Assembly (NCBI RefSeq): GCF_004011695.2
Contig: NC_082416.1
Coordinates: forward strand, 372,001 to 436,000
DNA: 64,000 bases
From: Ascochyta rabiei
Taxonomy: Eukaryota; Ascomycota; Dothideomycetes; Pleosporales; Didymellaceae
Direction of reading: 5' to 3'
Positions within the stretch are counted from its first letter, which is position 1; every line of letters starts with the position of its first letter. The notes below the pieces were generated by a model, which saw only the letters and a program-made list of their open reading frames with translations, made no database searches and was not told the DNA's origin. Shown here in pieces: positions 12,078 to 22,838 of the stretch. A program made the position numbers and the translations under genes.

Positions 12078-13675
12078 ATCATGGTCCGTTGCTGAGGATC
12101 CCGCATGCTTGGGCGTTCGAGTTGGACGACATATGCAGCACGTTGCTGCAGGGAGGAAGCAGCATGTGAGCCAATTGGCGAGCATAGCATGTATGGATTC
12201 ATTGTTAGCTCGAGATAGGCTGACGTTGAACGTTGGCAATGGCTAGCAGCCGGCTGCGTCCGCAAAGCAGGCCAACGCCATTCTCCCAGATGGTCCCACG
12301 CGGTGACGCGGAGCCTCTCGATGCGCCATTACTCGGCCTGCGCCTGCGCCCAATGTGCGTCTGGTGATTGACATGTAGGGTGGTAGGGATAAATGTGCGA
12401 CACGACAGCGCCGACTCAAGCGCTCCAGGTAATAAAGTGTAGTGGAGTCTCCTCCTTGTTCCACACGCGCGCTACTGTTACCAGCAGATAGGTTCGCATA
12501 GAGTTGGACCCGCATTGCCTGATCTTGAAGCTACCATAGTATATGCGTCTGCCCCGCACTGCTGAATTCGAGCCAGTACGAAGCGGTGCAAGAAGAAGAG
12601 CGCCGGCAGAAGAGCGTTGACAGCCGACAGCGTTCGGTGGAGAGAAGGCTTCAAAGTCTAGGCAGCATGAGGCGATGTTGAACGGCGTTCAGCGGGAACA
12701 TGACCTCTCACAATCTCACAAGTAGTGGCATCGACTCATGTTTGCTCGGCGTTATGTGACATGCAGGACCAAGGCTATGTTCCACAGCAGCACAGGACGA
12801 AGCGAGGACGAGTTGCACGCACGACCCATGAACTATGTTGCGCCACCGCAAGCTGACAGCCAGAGCTGTTCCATGCCGTTTCTCAGGCGCCTTTGATGTG
12901 CAGCTGCATGGAGCCAGGTCGGAGCCTCTTCTGGAGAGGCTCTTCGACGCCATGCAGTCGAAGAGAATACTCGATTGGGACGGCAATCTCAGCGCAAGCC
13001 GTGAAGTTGCCAATCAAGGATGACACGCATGCTCCGGAATCAGGATGACGGCGATTCTCCAGAGTCGCTGCCGGCTCGGAAATTGTGATGCCTGGTTCCT
13101 GGATGCCAAAGCCGCTGCTGCCGCTGCTGCCGCTGCTGTGGCCCGGGGAACCTCGACTTACTCGACGCATTCGTCTTCCCAAGGTCTGGCTTCGGCCCGG
13201 AAGAGGATCACCTGTCCGTACGCCGTACGCACGGAAATGAATCAGATGATGGTTGGAACTTGGCTCGAGGATGCGAGAGGCAGTGAGGCACCGTCCGGTG
13301 CTAGCGCCGACAACCGCGACTCAGTCGATTGTTCGCTCTTGTACCTGCACGGCCCAGAGTGAGGCGAGAAGAGAAGCCAGCGAGAAGGTTTGTCTCTCCG
13401 ATGCTGCACGTCGCAGGGTGACACATGATGTTTCCTCGTGCGGTGCCTGAAGGTCCTGAACGGCGCTCCAAACAGTAGGGCGGTGTGCTCGAGCCTCGAG
13501 GCGGGTGCAAGCAGGTCGGAGCTTTTTTTCGCCGACCGCAGCGAGGGACCCTGGCGGTTTTATCGTCACTGCGACGAAACATGCACTTGACGAACACACT
13601 GCGACAACCACCTGATACAGAAACTCGGCACGTGAGCGCCCTTTCACTCCACCTACACACCGACCGCCACTCTCC

Positions 13676-14629
13676 ATGAAGACGCGAGTCGCACGCATTC
13701 GACCAGGGCAGCTCCTGTTTGGGGCATCTCAGGCAGCAAGGAGCCCTGTGTCGCGCGCGTTTGCGCCATTCGCCAGGAGCTTGTTCTCCTCCACTCAGCC
13801 CTCTGCCCGGACCCGAGCACGACGAGAGACGTTGCAGCACAGTGCGTTGCTGTACTTTCGATTCCAGCGATCCGCCCTCGCACGCCGCTTCCGCTCCCTC
13901 CGCTTCAACAGCAACAGCAACAGCCACAGCCACGGCAACAGCAAAAGCAACAGCCACAGCAACAGCAAAAGCAACAGCCACAGCAACAGCAAAAGCAACA
14001 GCCACAGCAACAGCAACAGCAACAGCCACAGCAACAGCAACAGCAACAAGCCGAATGCATCACATCATGATCCAACGCCACACTTGGGCAGCCCCGAGCC
14101 GGCGCAGTCGCTGTCGCAGAAACTCAAGGCTCTCTCGAAAGAGTATGGCTGGGCGGCTCTGGGTGTATATCTGGCACTATCCGCCCTCGACTTCCCCGTC
14201 TGCTTCCTTGCCGTGCGACTCCTCGGCACAGACAGGATAGGCCATTATGAGGAGGTCGTCAAAGATGCCTTCTGGAATCTCGTACGAGTCGTCTTCCCGA
14301 CTGCAGGAACCACTTCGGCAGAGAAGCATGCATCCGAGGACACGGCTGAGGCGACCTTGAGGGAGGGCAGTCTGGATGCTGGCGAAGTAGCGGCCGTCAA
14401 AGCGCGAAACGGCGGTGACGCGTGTAAGCATGGTCCTGTGCCTTGCGCTCTCTCCCCGGTGACTGACCTGAATCTAGCCATCTGGACCCAGCTTGGTTTG
14501 GCTTACCTCGTCCACAAGTCTTTGATCTTCTTTCGCGTTCCACTTACCGCTGCCGTCCTGCCCAAGGTCGTAAAGACGCTTAGGAAGTGGGGCTACAACA
14601 TTGGGAAGAAGAAGCCAAAGACGGACTAA
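13676..14629 (+). CDS. Mitochondrial FAM210/DUF1279-type membrane protein, 2 exons
   Basis: Exons are 13676-14423 and 14478-14629 (299 residues). The N-terminus MKTRVARIRPGQLLFGASQA is basic and lacks acid residues, like a mitochondrial presequence. A low-complexity Asn-Ser/His-Ser tract follows, encoded by an AACAGC hexamer array. The DUF1279 core comprises LKALSKEYGWAALGVYLALS, a hydrophobic hairpin (DFPVCFLAVRLLGTD) and WTQLGLAYLVHKSLIFFRVP with LTAAVLPKVVKTLRKWGYNIGK. Fungal members are often annotated as DUF1279 or Nat2-like proteins. The 54-nt intron (GTAAGC...CTGAC...TAG) is a multiple of three and free of stops, so retention would insert 18 residues. I prefer splicing because ASIWTQL then matches the family. 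Confidence 0.82.
   Translation: MKTRVARIRPGQLLFGASQAARSPVSRAFAPFARSLFSSTQPSARTRARRETLQHSALLYFRFQRSALARRFRSLRFNSNSNSHSHGNSKSNSHSNSKSNSHSNSKSNSHSNSNSNSHSNSNSNKPNASHHDPTPHLGSPEPAQSLSQKLKALSKEYGWAALGVYLALSALDFPVCFLAVRLLGTDRIGHYEEVVKDAFWNLVRVVFPTAGTTSAEKHASEDTAEATLREGSLDAGEVAAVKARNGGDACKHGPVPCALSPVTDLNLAIWTQLGLAYLVHKSLIFFRVPLTAAVLPKVVKTLRKWGYNIGKKKPKTD
13908..14049 (+). repeat. AACAGC/CACAGC hexamer array inside the DUF1279 gene
   Basis: Variants of AACAGC, CACAGC and AAAAGC run for about 140 bp. In frame they encode Asn-Ser, His-Ser and Lys-Ser dipeptides between the presequence and the conserved domain. The length is probably variable between strains. Confidence 0.9.
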
Positions 14630-15662
14630 ACCTGGCCCAGTCTTGGACTCTTGGACAGGTTGTCCGTGAATCTTCCCACTCCACCATCGAGCCCCAGGTC
14701 GGCCAGGCCCTCGGCATTTCATGCATAATGACGCTGTACCCTTAATATTGTAAGATAGGCCTGTAAGAAAGCTAGTGCTGCCTGCAACACGTATAATTGG
14801 CAAACGAATTTGCCTTTCTTGTTCCTGAATCAAAAGCGTACACATATATCTGTAAAGGTTTACTGCGCATAGTATCGCCATGCCTGGACCGCCATGAGCA
14901 TAGGTTGTATCCACTACATAGACACCCTAGCCCACTCCTCGCTCGCAAGCCCCATGCACAGACAAGCGACGATGCTGTCTACCTGCCCTGCCGCACAGGA
15001 AGGCGTAGGCGCGCAGTGCCGACTCGGAGCGGTGCCGAGCGACGTAGCGCTTAGTCCGTCTCCATCCCCCAACATGTCACTACTCGAAACAGTAAATTGA
15101 AGTTGCCTGTTTGGGAATGTACAGGCATGGCGGATGCCTTGCATGCAGGACACACACATTCGGGCCATGCTTAATGCTCTCTCGACCCGTCCTCGCGGAC
15201 CTCTCTCCGACGCACGGTGGAAAGCTTCGTGCCTGGCGCACATCTACCCCGAGGCTTGGACGAGACGCATGACAATCATGCAGGTACATTTGCGTACCAC
15301 ATCCACACATGCTGTGCAGAACCATGTCTTGCATGGGACTACACAGTGACATGCCAACTCCCATGCCAGCCTATCGCAGCTCCGCGAGTTGTCGTCCGTC
15401 GTCCGCCGTCCGCCGCTCAAACAGGACACGACTGACCATGGCCATGCGTACTGGCATTGCGCTGAGAAGAAGCATCAAACAGCGTCGACCAAAGTGCATC
15501 GAGAACAAGCCATGCGTAGCCAGAGCACCCACTCACACAGGACTGCCGCCCAGAACTCTCTTCCCACACCAACCGCGGCAGAAACTCTATTTACGGAGTC
15601 CATCCCGCACACCTCTCTACCAATGAGACGCGAGCGGACGACATGTCTACGTGAGACAACTA

Positions 15663-15737
15663 GCACACACACACACACACACACAAATACATACATACAC
15701 AAATACATACATACACACATACACACTCACACACGCA
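15663..15737 (+). repeat. CA and ACATA microsatellite
   Basis: About eleven CA units are followed by ACATA/CATAC-type repeats and a second short CA run. Confidence 0.9.
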
Positions 15738-15907
15738 TACCTACACAAGTAACAAGCCCAACTAAGCGCGGCTCGGAGCTTTCCACCGCACGGTCCGCGG
15801 TGGGAGCCTCTCTGGCAGATCAGATGCTAGGCACCCACTAGAAGCCCCCAACCCCAGCACCGCGACGGGTCTCGGATCTGGTCAAACCACCAAGCCAGGG
15901 CCTCGTG

Positions 15908-15959
15908 GTAGTGGGCCGCGGTAGTGGGCCGTGGTGGTGGGCCGTGGTAATGGGCCGTG
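15908..15959 (+). repeat. Tandem repeat, 13-bp unit x 4
   Basis: Four copies of a 13-bp unit, consensus GTAGTGGGCCGTG with one or two changes each, followed by a degenerate partial copy. The strand is G-rich. Confidence 0.85.
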
Positions 15960-16459
15960 GTGGTGCGGGGGGTCCCAGCAGAGGGGCCGCGTAGGCCCTG
16001 CGGGCTCGTGAGACGACCACCTCTTGGGTGACGGTGGCAGCGTGTGGGCCGTGTGAGAGGATTCATGCGTTGCGCCATGGAGGCGGTTCGCTTGCGTGCT
16101 CGCTCGTCGGCGGTTCTGGCCCGTCGTGCTGGCTGGGAGCTTGAACCGCGTCAGAGGGAGGGAGGGAGGCATGGTTGTCGGCACGACTTCTGGGCCATCA
16201 TCACGGTAGTCGATGGGTGGCTTGGAGGCTTTCGATACTCAAATACGTCTGGGCTAAAGTTCCGTCGCATCGTTCCGAGGAGATGCACGGCTTGAGTCCG
16301 GCGGCGTGGTAAGAGCAGGACAATCATCGCGTACAAGCTGCTTTGTCTAGTGGCGTTTGTGCCTTCACGTTTTGGGCATCAGCGAATGCGTTTGTCCGTC
16401 CATGCCAACGATCCTCTCGCCAATCAAGTACGTAGTGAATGGCTGTCTATAGGCCTCTT

Positions 16460-18487
16460 CTACCTGGCAGCAGGCGCTTGCATCATCTCAGGCTGCCTCG
16501 CCACAGCTGCTGCCTTTTGCGCATCGGATACCTCCAGCCTGCTCATACCCATACCACTCAAGTACTGTTCGAAGCTCCCGAGAACGTTGTGCAGCCCCTT
16601 TCGTAGGCAGTCTTTGACCTGCTCCACCTCTGCGACTCTCTTGCGTTCGCCTTCTGGCTTGGCTAACGTGTCCTTGTCGCTCCAGTGAACTTGGAGGCTC
16701 GCCATGTACGCATCCATCTTGTTGATAGCTGCGGTGAAGGTGCGTACGATGGCCGGAACGCTCTCGTGGAACCGCCCAATCGCATCCTCGGCAATAGAGA
16801 ATACGGCGAGGTTCGTGAGGGCAGTGATGGCGTTGCAGATCAGCGAGATGCGGGAGAAGGGTGCACCGAGGACAACGAGCTTTGCCCTGCGTGGTAGGGA
16901 ATGGCTGAATACATAGCCGAAGGGTGACGACAGGATCTTGGTGGACGCGGTCGATGCAGCGGATTCTGCCTGCTGAGCACCTTCTTGGGCCTTCTTCATG
17001 CCCCTGTGAATAGCCTCGCGACCATAGGCTTGCTGGGAGTTGCCTGGTGAGCTGTGCAGCTTGGCAATCCCGGATGTTGCAGCCTCAAAATGCTCCCACC
17101 TCGTGTTGGGTTTCGGTGGAAGAGCGACGACTTGCTTGTCATCCTTGAGCGGCTGAGAGATCTGAGGGACCAGATCGACGGATGGCGTGGGCTGTGGCAC
17201 AGCCGAGGCAGCCGCAGGTTGGTAGGTTGGGTCGAGACCAATGTTCAAGCGGTCGACAAGGAGCCTGATCTCAGCAAGGCATAAGTCGGTGACCTGCTGA
17301 AAGGTTGCAGCTTTCTTGCGTTCCATCTCGCTGTAGATCGTCTTCCGGCGGTCAGGGAACGCTTCGGTAATGAGGGCCAATTCCCAAAACGCCATAGCCT
17401 ATGGTTGTCAGCTGGAGAGTCGGTCCATGACTATGCAACCTACCTTGTTGGCATCCTTGTTCGACTTCAGCCCGTTCAGCAGTGTTCCGTTAGGGTCCTT
17501 GGAGTCACTCGTAATGGGCTTGTTGTTCTTCAGTGGCTCCTGTGCGATGTACAGGTCGAAAGCCTTGTTGACAAACTCCCACAGGAGCACGAGGAAAGTG
17601 CCTTCTGTGACGAACTTGGCTACCAAAGGCGCAAAAGGCGCCAGCCCAGTTGGCTTGGATGTTTTGGACAAGCTGATGAAGTACCGGCTGAAGCTGTAGT
17701 AATACTCCCAGATCAGGTAGCGGGGCCCCGCGAAGTAGGAAACAGACCCAACGGCGGCGACAAGCAGTGCCAGCCTTAGTGAGGTGATGGACATGGGCTG
17801 CAGCTGCTTCAAGAGCACCATTCTCGGCTTGGGACCCCTCCTCACCGGTGTCTCGGCCGCTGCGTCTTGGCCACCAGGCGTCCTGGGTTGCATGGCTGGC
17901 ACATGGATTCGATCGTAGTCGTTCCACAAATGCACGCCCGTCTGGGCGAATGCCAGTGCGAGGAACAAGAAGCGCAAGTACAGCGGGCGCTCGTTCAGCT
18001 TGAGCCGCTCATGGGCGCGCCCTAGCTCGGTGAAGTTCAGCCTGTCCTCGGCGGTGCGCGACCACGTGTAGACTTCGTTGTAGAGCCAGGCAGAAAAGGC
18101 GTAGAAGATGAAGGTCACGATGGTGTTCTTCCTGAAAAAGTACTTCTGGAAGGTTTCGGCGCGTGTCAAAGTTTGTCGCGAGCCAACGTGCCATTGCGCG
18201 ATTCGAAGCAAGTAGATGGCGAGGGCGGGGATGAAGAGGAGAAGGGTGCGAATGCCCGTGGGGCCGAAGGGTAGCCATAGCCATACCACTGCGAGTCTGA
18301 TTAGCAGGAGCTCTCTGGCGCGTAGCAGGTCCAGCCCACGGTGATTCCAATTGCCCATCCAGCATGCCATGGCGTAGCATAGCAGCAGCGTGTACTTGCT
18401 GGCTCGTACGAACCTGGTGTGAAGCGAGGGCGTCAGGTAGTCCCGGTATGGGCGGGTGTGCGTCCCCAGCGGTGCGAGTGCCGCCAT
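16460..18487 (-). CDS. NDC1: Nucleoporin Ndc1 (transmembrane nuclear pore and spindle pole body protein), 2 exons
   Basis: Exons are 18487-17444 and 17398-16460 with a 45-nt intron (GTAGGT...CTGAC...TAG), giving 660 residues. Ndc1 anchors the nuclear pore complex in the nuclear envelope and, in fungi, the spindle pole body. The N-terminus has the typical PYRDYLTPSLHTRFVRASKY start. Hydrophobic segments follow at LLLIRLAVVWLWLPF, RTLLLFIPALAIYLLRIA, IVTFIFYAFSAWLYNEVYTW, LYLRFLFLALAFAQTGV and LRLALLVAAVGSVSYFAG. The long soluble C-terminal half includes AFWELALITEAFPDRRKTIY. In-frame codons upstream of 18487 encode only repeats and are taken as leader. The gene is divergent from the SNARE gene, with 237 bp between the two starts. 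Confidence 0.86.
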
Positions 18488-18724
18488 GTCCGTGGTGCGG
18501 GTGCGGGTGCGGGTGCGCGTCCTGCTCTGCTGTACAGGGCAGCCCGACTTGTCAAACAAACAAATGAAACAATGATCCGCGCTGCCGCCAAGCTGGACCG
18601 CCACAGGCACCGCCACCGCCACCGCCACAGGCACCGCCACAGCCGCCATCAACACGCAACCGCCGACTCCATCGCTGTCGCCTGCGCAGACCGAACCCCG
18701 CTCCTGCTGCACTCACCCGCCCGC
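18488..18724. promoter_or_regulatory. Shared promoter of NDC1 (minus) and the SNARE gene (plus)
   Basis: The 237-bp interval between two divergent start codons must contain both leaders and promoters. It includes a CACCGC-rich tract at about 18600-18645. No TATA box is evident. Confidence 0.6.
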
Positions 18725-19589
18725 ATGTCTTTCCAGCGCAGCTCTGCTCTCGAGAGCCAGCCGACGCACTGGCGGCGCGAGGATGACCCGCAGTACGCCG
18801 ACGATCCAGAGTTCCGCGACTTCGCCAGCAAGCTCTCCGATGATCTGTTCGCCCTGACCCGCAACGTCGCCCGCCTCTCCACCGAGATCTCCAAGCTGGG
18901 CACCAAGCACGAGACCGCACGGGTGCGGGAACGAGTCAAGACCACGACCGAAGAGACGGCCGAGAAGTTCAAGGAGATCGGAGAGGGCGTCAAGAAGATC
19001 AGCCAGTGGCATGACGTCGGCGTAGGTCGAAGCTGTGTCTTGGCCGGGCGGGGACTGGGCTAACAGCAGGCAGCCGTCGCAGAGGTTCACGCAGTCGAAG
19101 CTCAGCCGCGAGTTCAAGGCCTCGCTCACCGAGTTCCAGCAGCTGCAGAAGCAGTCTCTCGACAAGGAGCGGGCTTCGGCGTCTGCGGCACGAGCGGCCC
19201 TCGACGACCAGGCATCGCCAAGCGCAGAGCGTGCAGAGTTTGGCCAGCAGCAGGAGCAGGAGCAGCTTCGATTGGCAAACCAGGACGAGGTCGACTTCCA
19301 AGAGTCGCTCATCATCGAGCGCGAGTCGGAGATCCGCAACATCGAGCAGTCGGTCGGCGAGCTCAACGAGCTGTTCCGTGATGTCGCCCACATGGTCCAC
19401 GAGCAGGGCGCCCAGCTGGACATCATCGAGGAGAATGTCGAGGTTACGCACGATGCTTCCAGAGGCGCACACGTCAACCTGAAGCAAGCGAGCAACTACC
19501 AGAAGAGCGCGAGGAGTAAGGCCTGCATCCTGTTGCTGATCCTGGCCATCGTTCTGGTCATCATCATCCTGGCTGTAGTCCTGGATTAG
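18725..19589 (+). CDS. PEP12: Qa-SNARE, syntaxin of the Pep12 (endosome/vacuole) type, 2 exons
   Basis: Exons are 18725-19021 and 19074-19589 with a 52-nt intron (GTAGGT...GCTAAC...CAG), giving 270 residues. The acceptor at 19073 keeps the frame and yields the family sequence PSQRFTQSKLSREFK. The N-terminal three-helix region includes DDPEFRDFASKLSDDLFALT. The SNARE motif spans about residues 177-239 with the zero-layer glutamine at Q210 (VHEQGAQLDIIEEN). The C-terminal anchor (249-269) is almost purely Ile/Leu/Val/Ala and ends one residue before the stop, as in tail-anchored SNAREs. The start MSFQRSSALES resembles fungal Pep12. Vam3-like function cannot be excluded, since many filamentous fungi have one protein for both roles. 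Confidence 0.87.
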
Positions 19590-19898
19590 ACGCGCTGCCT
19601 CATCTTGTCACCATCTGATTTCTAGCCTTTGGGAACTTTCGAGGAGCTCTTATACCATGGCGTTAGGCCTGTTTTTGGTTTCCATGTAATCGCTGTCCTC
19701 GGCGCGTAGTGTACAGTCAATGCAAACGCGCTCTCCTACTCTCCTTACTGCTTGTTGCATCTCGAGGGTGCAGCGGCCGACACCGCTCCTGCGTCAAGGA
19801 CGCCAGTACGAGGAAGGTGCGGCTGCATTCTGTCCTGCCCGTGAATACCAACCTTTGCCTCTTCACCCCACGATCCTCTGACACGCCCAGACTCCGGC

Positions 19899-20851
19899 AT
19901 GAGTAACGCGATCGACAAACCCCGCAAGGCAATGTGTGCTGAGCTGCGGAGAGATCACCCCTTCAGCCGTCCTGCTACCGCTCCGTCACAGCAGACGGGT
20001 AGTCAGGACCAGCCTCCGCTCCACAGGTGCGCACGGTAATCAACAAGAACCCCACTCGATACTGACTAGTGGACAGTGCTGTTGCACGCATGTCCATACC
20101 TGGCGAGGTCACCATCGAGGTCGGACCTGATCGAGTAAAGTATCGTATGCTCGAGACCTTCCTTGGCCACCACTCCGAGTACTTCCAACGTGCGCTGAAT
20201 GGCACCTGGAGAGAGGCCTCCGAACGCGTCGTGGTACTCGGCAGCGACGTCGCGCCCTGTATCTTCAATCTCTTTGTGGAGTGGCTGTACACGCAGACAC
20301 TGCCTACCTTGTCCCCGGACTGGCGCCGCATTGCTGATCCATCGAACCCCTTCAGCGTCTCGGCCAAGATGCTTCGCCTCAAGCTATACGTCTTTGCCGA
20401 CCGCTTCGTCGTACCGTTGTTGCGAAGGCAGCTCAACCGCGCCATCGTCAACGACTACGACTCGGACTGCCCTGCCCTTGAGGAGTATGAGACAATCGCC
20501 TACGCCTTCCACAACTTGCCGCCTACCGACCCGCTGCTGGACCTCATTGTCGACCGCTACTTTATGGTGTGGAGGCTCGACCTTGACGAGGGAGAGGATG
20601 AGGAAGCCTACGACACTCTACCACACGACTTCCTGTTGCGCTTCTACAAGAGGGTGGGCAAGTGGCGCAAAGACGACCTTCAGAACCGACACCAGCTGTT
20701 CAACATGGACTTTTGCAGCTACCACGAGCACACAAACGAGCAGGACAAGTCGGAGTGTCCACACAAGACCCAGAGGATGAAGGCAGGCCAGAGCTGGCTT
20801 CAGCGGGAGCCACGTTACCAGCAGCCAGCGCTCCAGACGAGCACCTGTTAG
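19899..20851 (+). CDS. BTB/POZ domain protein, 2 exons (or single exon from 20090)
   Basis: The BTB fold is recognisable: VTIEVGPDRVKYRMLETFLG, then HHSEYFQRALNGTWREASE, then CIFNLFVEWLYTQTLP and LKLYVFADRFVVPLLRRQL. Proteins of this type are common in filamentous fungi, and partner or function is unknown. I favour a first exon 19899-20026 joined to 20077-20851 across a 50-nt intron (GTGCGC...ACTGAC...ACAG), which gives a polar leader of 42 residues before SAVARMSIPGE. Translation could instead begin at the ATG at 20090. The C-terminal part has a Cys/His-containing stretch (CSYHEHTNEQDKSECPH) that is not a clear zinc finger. Confidence 0.75.
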
Positions 20852-20853
20852 CT

Positions 20854-20900
20854 TTGTTGTTGTTGTTGTTGTTGAAGAAGAAGAAGAAGAAGAAGAAAAG
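20854..20900 (+). repeat. TTG array followed by AAG array in the BTB gene 3' UTR
   Basis: Directly after the TAG stop are seven TTG triplets and then about seven AAG triplets. The array sits between the convergent BTB and MVD1 genes. Confidence 0.9.
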
Positions 20901-21008
20901 ACTTCACTCGTCAGCTCATTCACCGGTGCTACGCAATTCACGACGTGTGGTCAAGCACAGGAAACGTAGCTTCATTCGAGGGTATCTAATGCTTTGCTTG
21001 TGTGTCTT

Positions 21009-22208
21009 TTAATACAGAACTGAGACTGGCTCGCCCTTTTCGTTGATCAGACTCTCCTCAGTCCTTCGCGGGCCCTCCCCAACGCCAGTCAGGATGACTC
21101 TGCTGACACCGTCCTTGAGCAGACCGACAGCGACCTCGGCCTCGGTGTTGGCCTTCTCGGCGGCCTCGTAGTTGCCCTGCACCTTGGCGCCACGCTCACC
21201 GCTCCAGCCATCCTTGTCGGCCAGGAGGGTCTTGAAGACGCCAGCCACCTGCTTCTCGTTCTCCTCGAGGTAGTAGATGACGGCATTGGGACCGGCGTCG
21301 AAGGTGTAGGCTGCGATGATGTTGCCAGCAGCTGCGTTGATGTGCTCGACCATCTTGATGGCCGCCCGGGAAACATCGTTGAGGTAGAAGATGGGCGGGT
21401 AGGTGTCGAGGCAGGTGGCGTGGAAAGAGTTGCTGTCCATCATGGTGACCTTGGCAAACGTCTCAAAGTCCTTGTTCTCGACAGCCTCCTGCATCTCCTT
21501 CATGCGCCTGGGGACCGTCTCGCTCGCCCTCGAGGCGAACAGCGAGGAGGTGGCGACAGTGGTCTGCATGCCGCTTGTGCTGGAGACGTCCTTCTTCGCC
21601 GCGCTGACGACCAGGATGACGGCGCGCATGTTCGGCCAGTGGCTAGCGGGAGCGACCTCGAAGGCCTTGCTGTCCGAGCCGTCTGCGGCAGAGCCCTGCT
21701 CCCATCCTACGTATCCCCCGAACAAACTCCTGCACGCGGAGCCAGAGCCCTGACGAGCGATGCGCGAGAGCTCGGTGGGGTCTGCAGGCAGCTCGTACAG
21801 GTTCGCAATTGCGCGCACCAGAGCCGCGAAGCCAGCGGCACTGCTAGCCAACCCGGCCGCGGTGGGGAAGTTGTTCTCGGACACAATCTTCAGCGGCAGG
21901 TCGGCGAGCCTGGGCGCGTTCGAGTCGTTGGCCTCGACGTCCTTCCTCAGCGCCCTGAGTTGGCGGAAGCAGGCTTGTGTTCGGGCGCCCGACACATCTT
22001 GCGGCTTGCCGTTGAGGAGCAGCGAGTCCTCGGCGGGGTAGGAGGCGGAGCAGGACGCGGTCGTGTGCGTGCGCAGGTCGTTCTGCGAGAGGGTGACGCT
22101 GAGGGAGGAGTTTGTGGGGAGGTTGAGCTTGGGGTCGCGCTTGCCCCAGTATTTGATGACGGCGATGTTGACGGGCGCGGTGGTGCTGGCACGGTAGATG
22201 TCGGACAT
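21009..22208 (-). CDS. MVD1: Mevalonate diphosphate decarboxylase
   Basis: An uninterrupted frame of 399 residues starts at MSDIYRASTTAPVN. The enzyme (ERG19 in yeast) uses ATP to convert mevalonate 5-diphosphate to isopentenyl diphosphate, the last step of the mevalonate pathway that feeds sterol and isoprenoid synthesis. Diagnostic segments are APVNIAVIKYWGKRDPKLNL, the GHMP-kinase phosphate loop PTAAGLASSAAG, SGSACRSLFGGYVGW, MDSNSFHATCLDTYPPI and TFDAGPNAVIYYL with the catalytic Asp. The length is normal for the family. In-frame codons upstream of 22208 translate the leader repeat and are excluded. No intron is needed. Confidence 0.95.
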   Translation of the reverse strand: MSDIYRASTTAPVNIAVIKYWGKRDPKLNLPTNSSLSVTLSQNDLRTHTTASCSASYPAEDSLLLNGKPQDVSGARTQACFRQLRALRKDVEANDSNAPRLADLPLKIVSENNFPTAAGLASSAAGFAALVRAIANLYELPADPTELSRIARQGSGSACRSLFGGYVGWEQGSAADGSDSKAFEVAPASHWPNMRAVILVVSAAKKDVSSTSGMQTTVATSSLFASRASETVPRRMKEMQEAVENKDFETFAKVTMMDSNSFHATCLDTYPPIFYLNDVSRAAIKMVEHINAAAGNIIAAYTFDAGPNAVIYYLEENEKQVAGVFKTLLADKDGWSGERGAKVQGNYEAAEKANTEAEVAVGLLKDGVSRVILTGVGEGPRRTEESLINEKGEPVSVLY

Positions 22209-22235
22209 GTTGGCGGTGCGAGGTGTGGAGGTGTG

Positions 22236-22446
22236 TACTTGTACTTGTGCAATTGTACTTGTGTAATTGTATTTGTGGAGTTGTACTTGTGGAGTTGTAC
22301 TTTTGGAGTTGTAGTTGTGGATTTGTAGTTGTGGAGTTGTACTTGTGGAACGGTGTACTTGTACTTGTAGACTTGTACTTGTGGAATTGTACACTTTGGA
22401 GTGTGTACTTGTGGACTTGTGGACTTGTGGACTTGTGGACTTGCGG
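22236..22446 (-). repeat. Degenerate short-unit repeat in the MVD1 leader/promoter
   Basis: On the sense (minus) strand variants of CCACAAGTA, CCACAAGTC and ACAAGTACAACT are repeated for about 210 bp, ending about 30 nt before the ATG. A perfect 9-bp run of the unit on the plus strand (CTTGTGGAC x 4) lies at about 22409-22441. The sense strand is C/A-rich and G-poor, and would be an unstructured leader if transcribed. Confidence 0.85.
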
Positions 22447-22838
22447 AGGGAAAGGGGGGTGAAGTTTGGTGGGGTCGAGGATTTGTTGGTGTATGCAGGG
22501 TCTCGTGGGATATTGACGGCCAACAACCACAATGCAGCGACAGTCTGCAAGGAATGGTGAGCTGACGTAGCAGGCAAACCCAGAGCGTTTGTTCTTCTGT
22601 CCCTCCTTTTCGATTCCAATAGAGCTGCCCGCGCTCGCCTCGTGAAGCTAAACACCTTTCAAGCGGTGAGCTAGCCCAAAAGCGTGGTAGTCGAGGCCCA
22701 CCAATCACAGCACCCGGCGTTCATCGCATGCCGAACAAAGTCCAAGCTCAACTCTTCTGGCCGACCATCTCGTCATCCGCTTTTGCGACTTGCCTTGCTC
22801 AGACTTCAGTTCAGACACTCCCGCGATTCGCCGCCACC

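Larger units (their letters stand above)
11300..13675. other. Gene-free stretch, about 2.4 kb, with two short tandem arrays
   Basis: No convincing coding frame. The stretch contains two adjacent 8-bp arrays (listed separately) and a short GCTGCC-type repeat near 13110-13140. The last few hundred bases should hold the promoter of the DUF1279 gene. Confidence 0.45.
14630..16459. other. Gene-free stretch, about 1.8 kb, with microsatellites
   Basis: Contains a CA microsatellite, CATA-type repeats and a 13-bp GC-rich array (listed separately). Frames in this stretch have no recognisable content. Both ends probably contain 3' UTRs, since the flanking genes converge here. Confidence 0.45.

Noticed and set aside
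13301..14029. Minus-strand frame with long Ala-Val repeats
   Set aside because: It is the antisense reading of the AACAGC array and the DUF1279 gene.
21342..22328. Plus-strand frame of 328 codons
   Set aside because: Antisense shadow of MVD1, which is certain on the minus strand.
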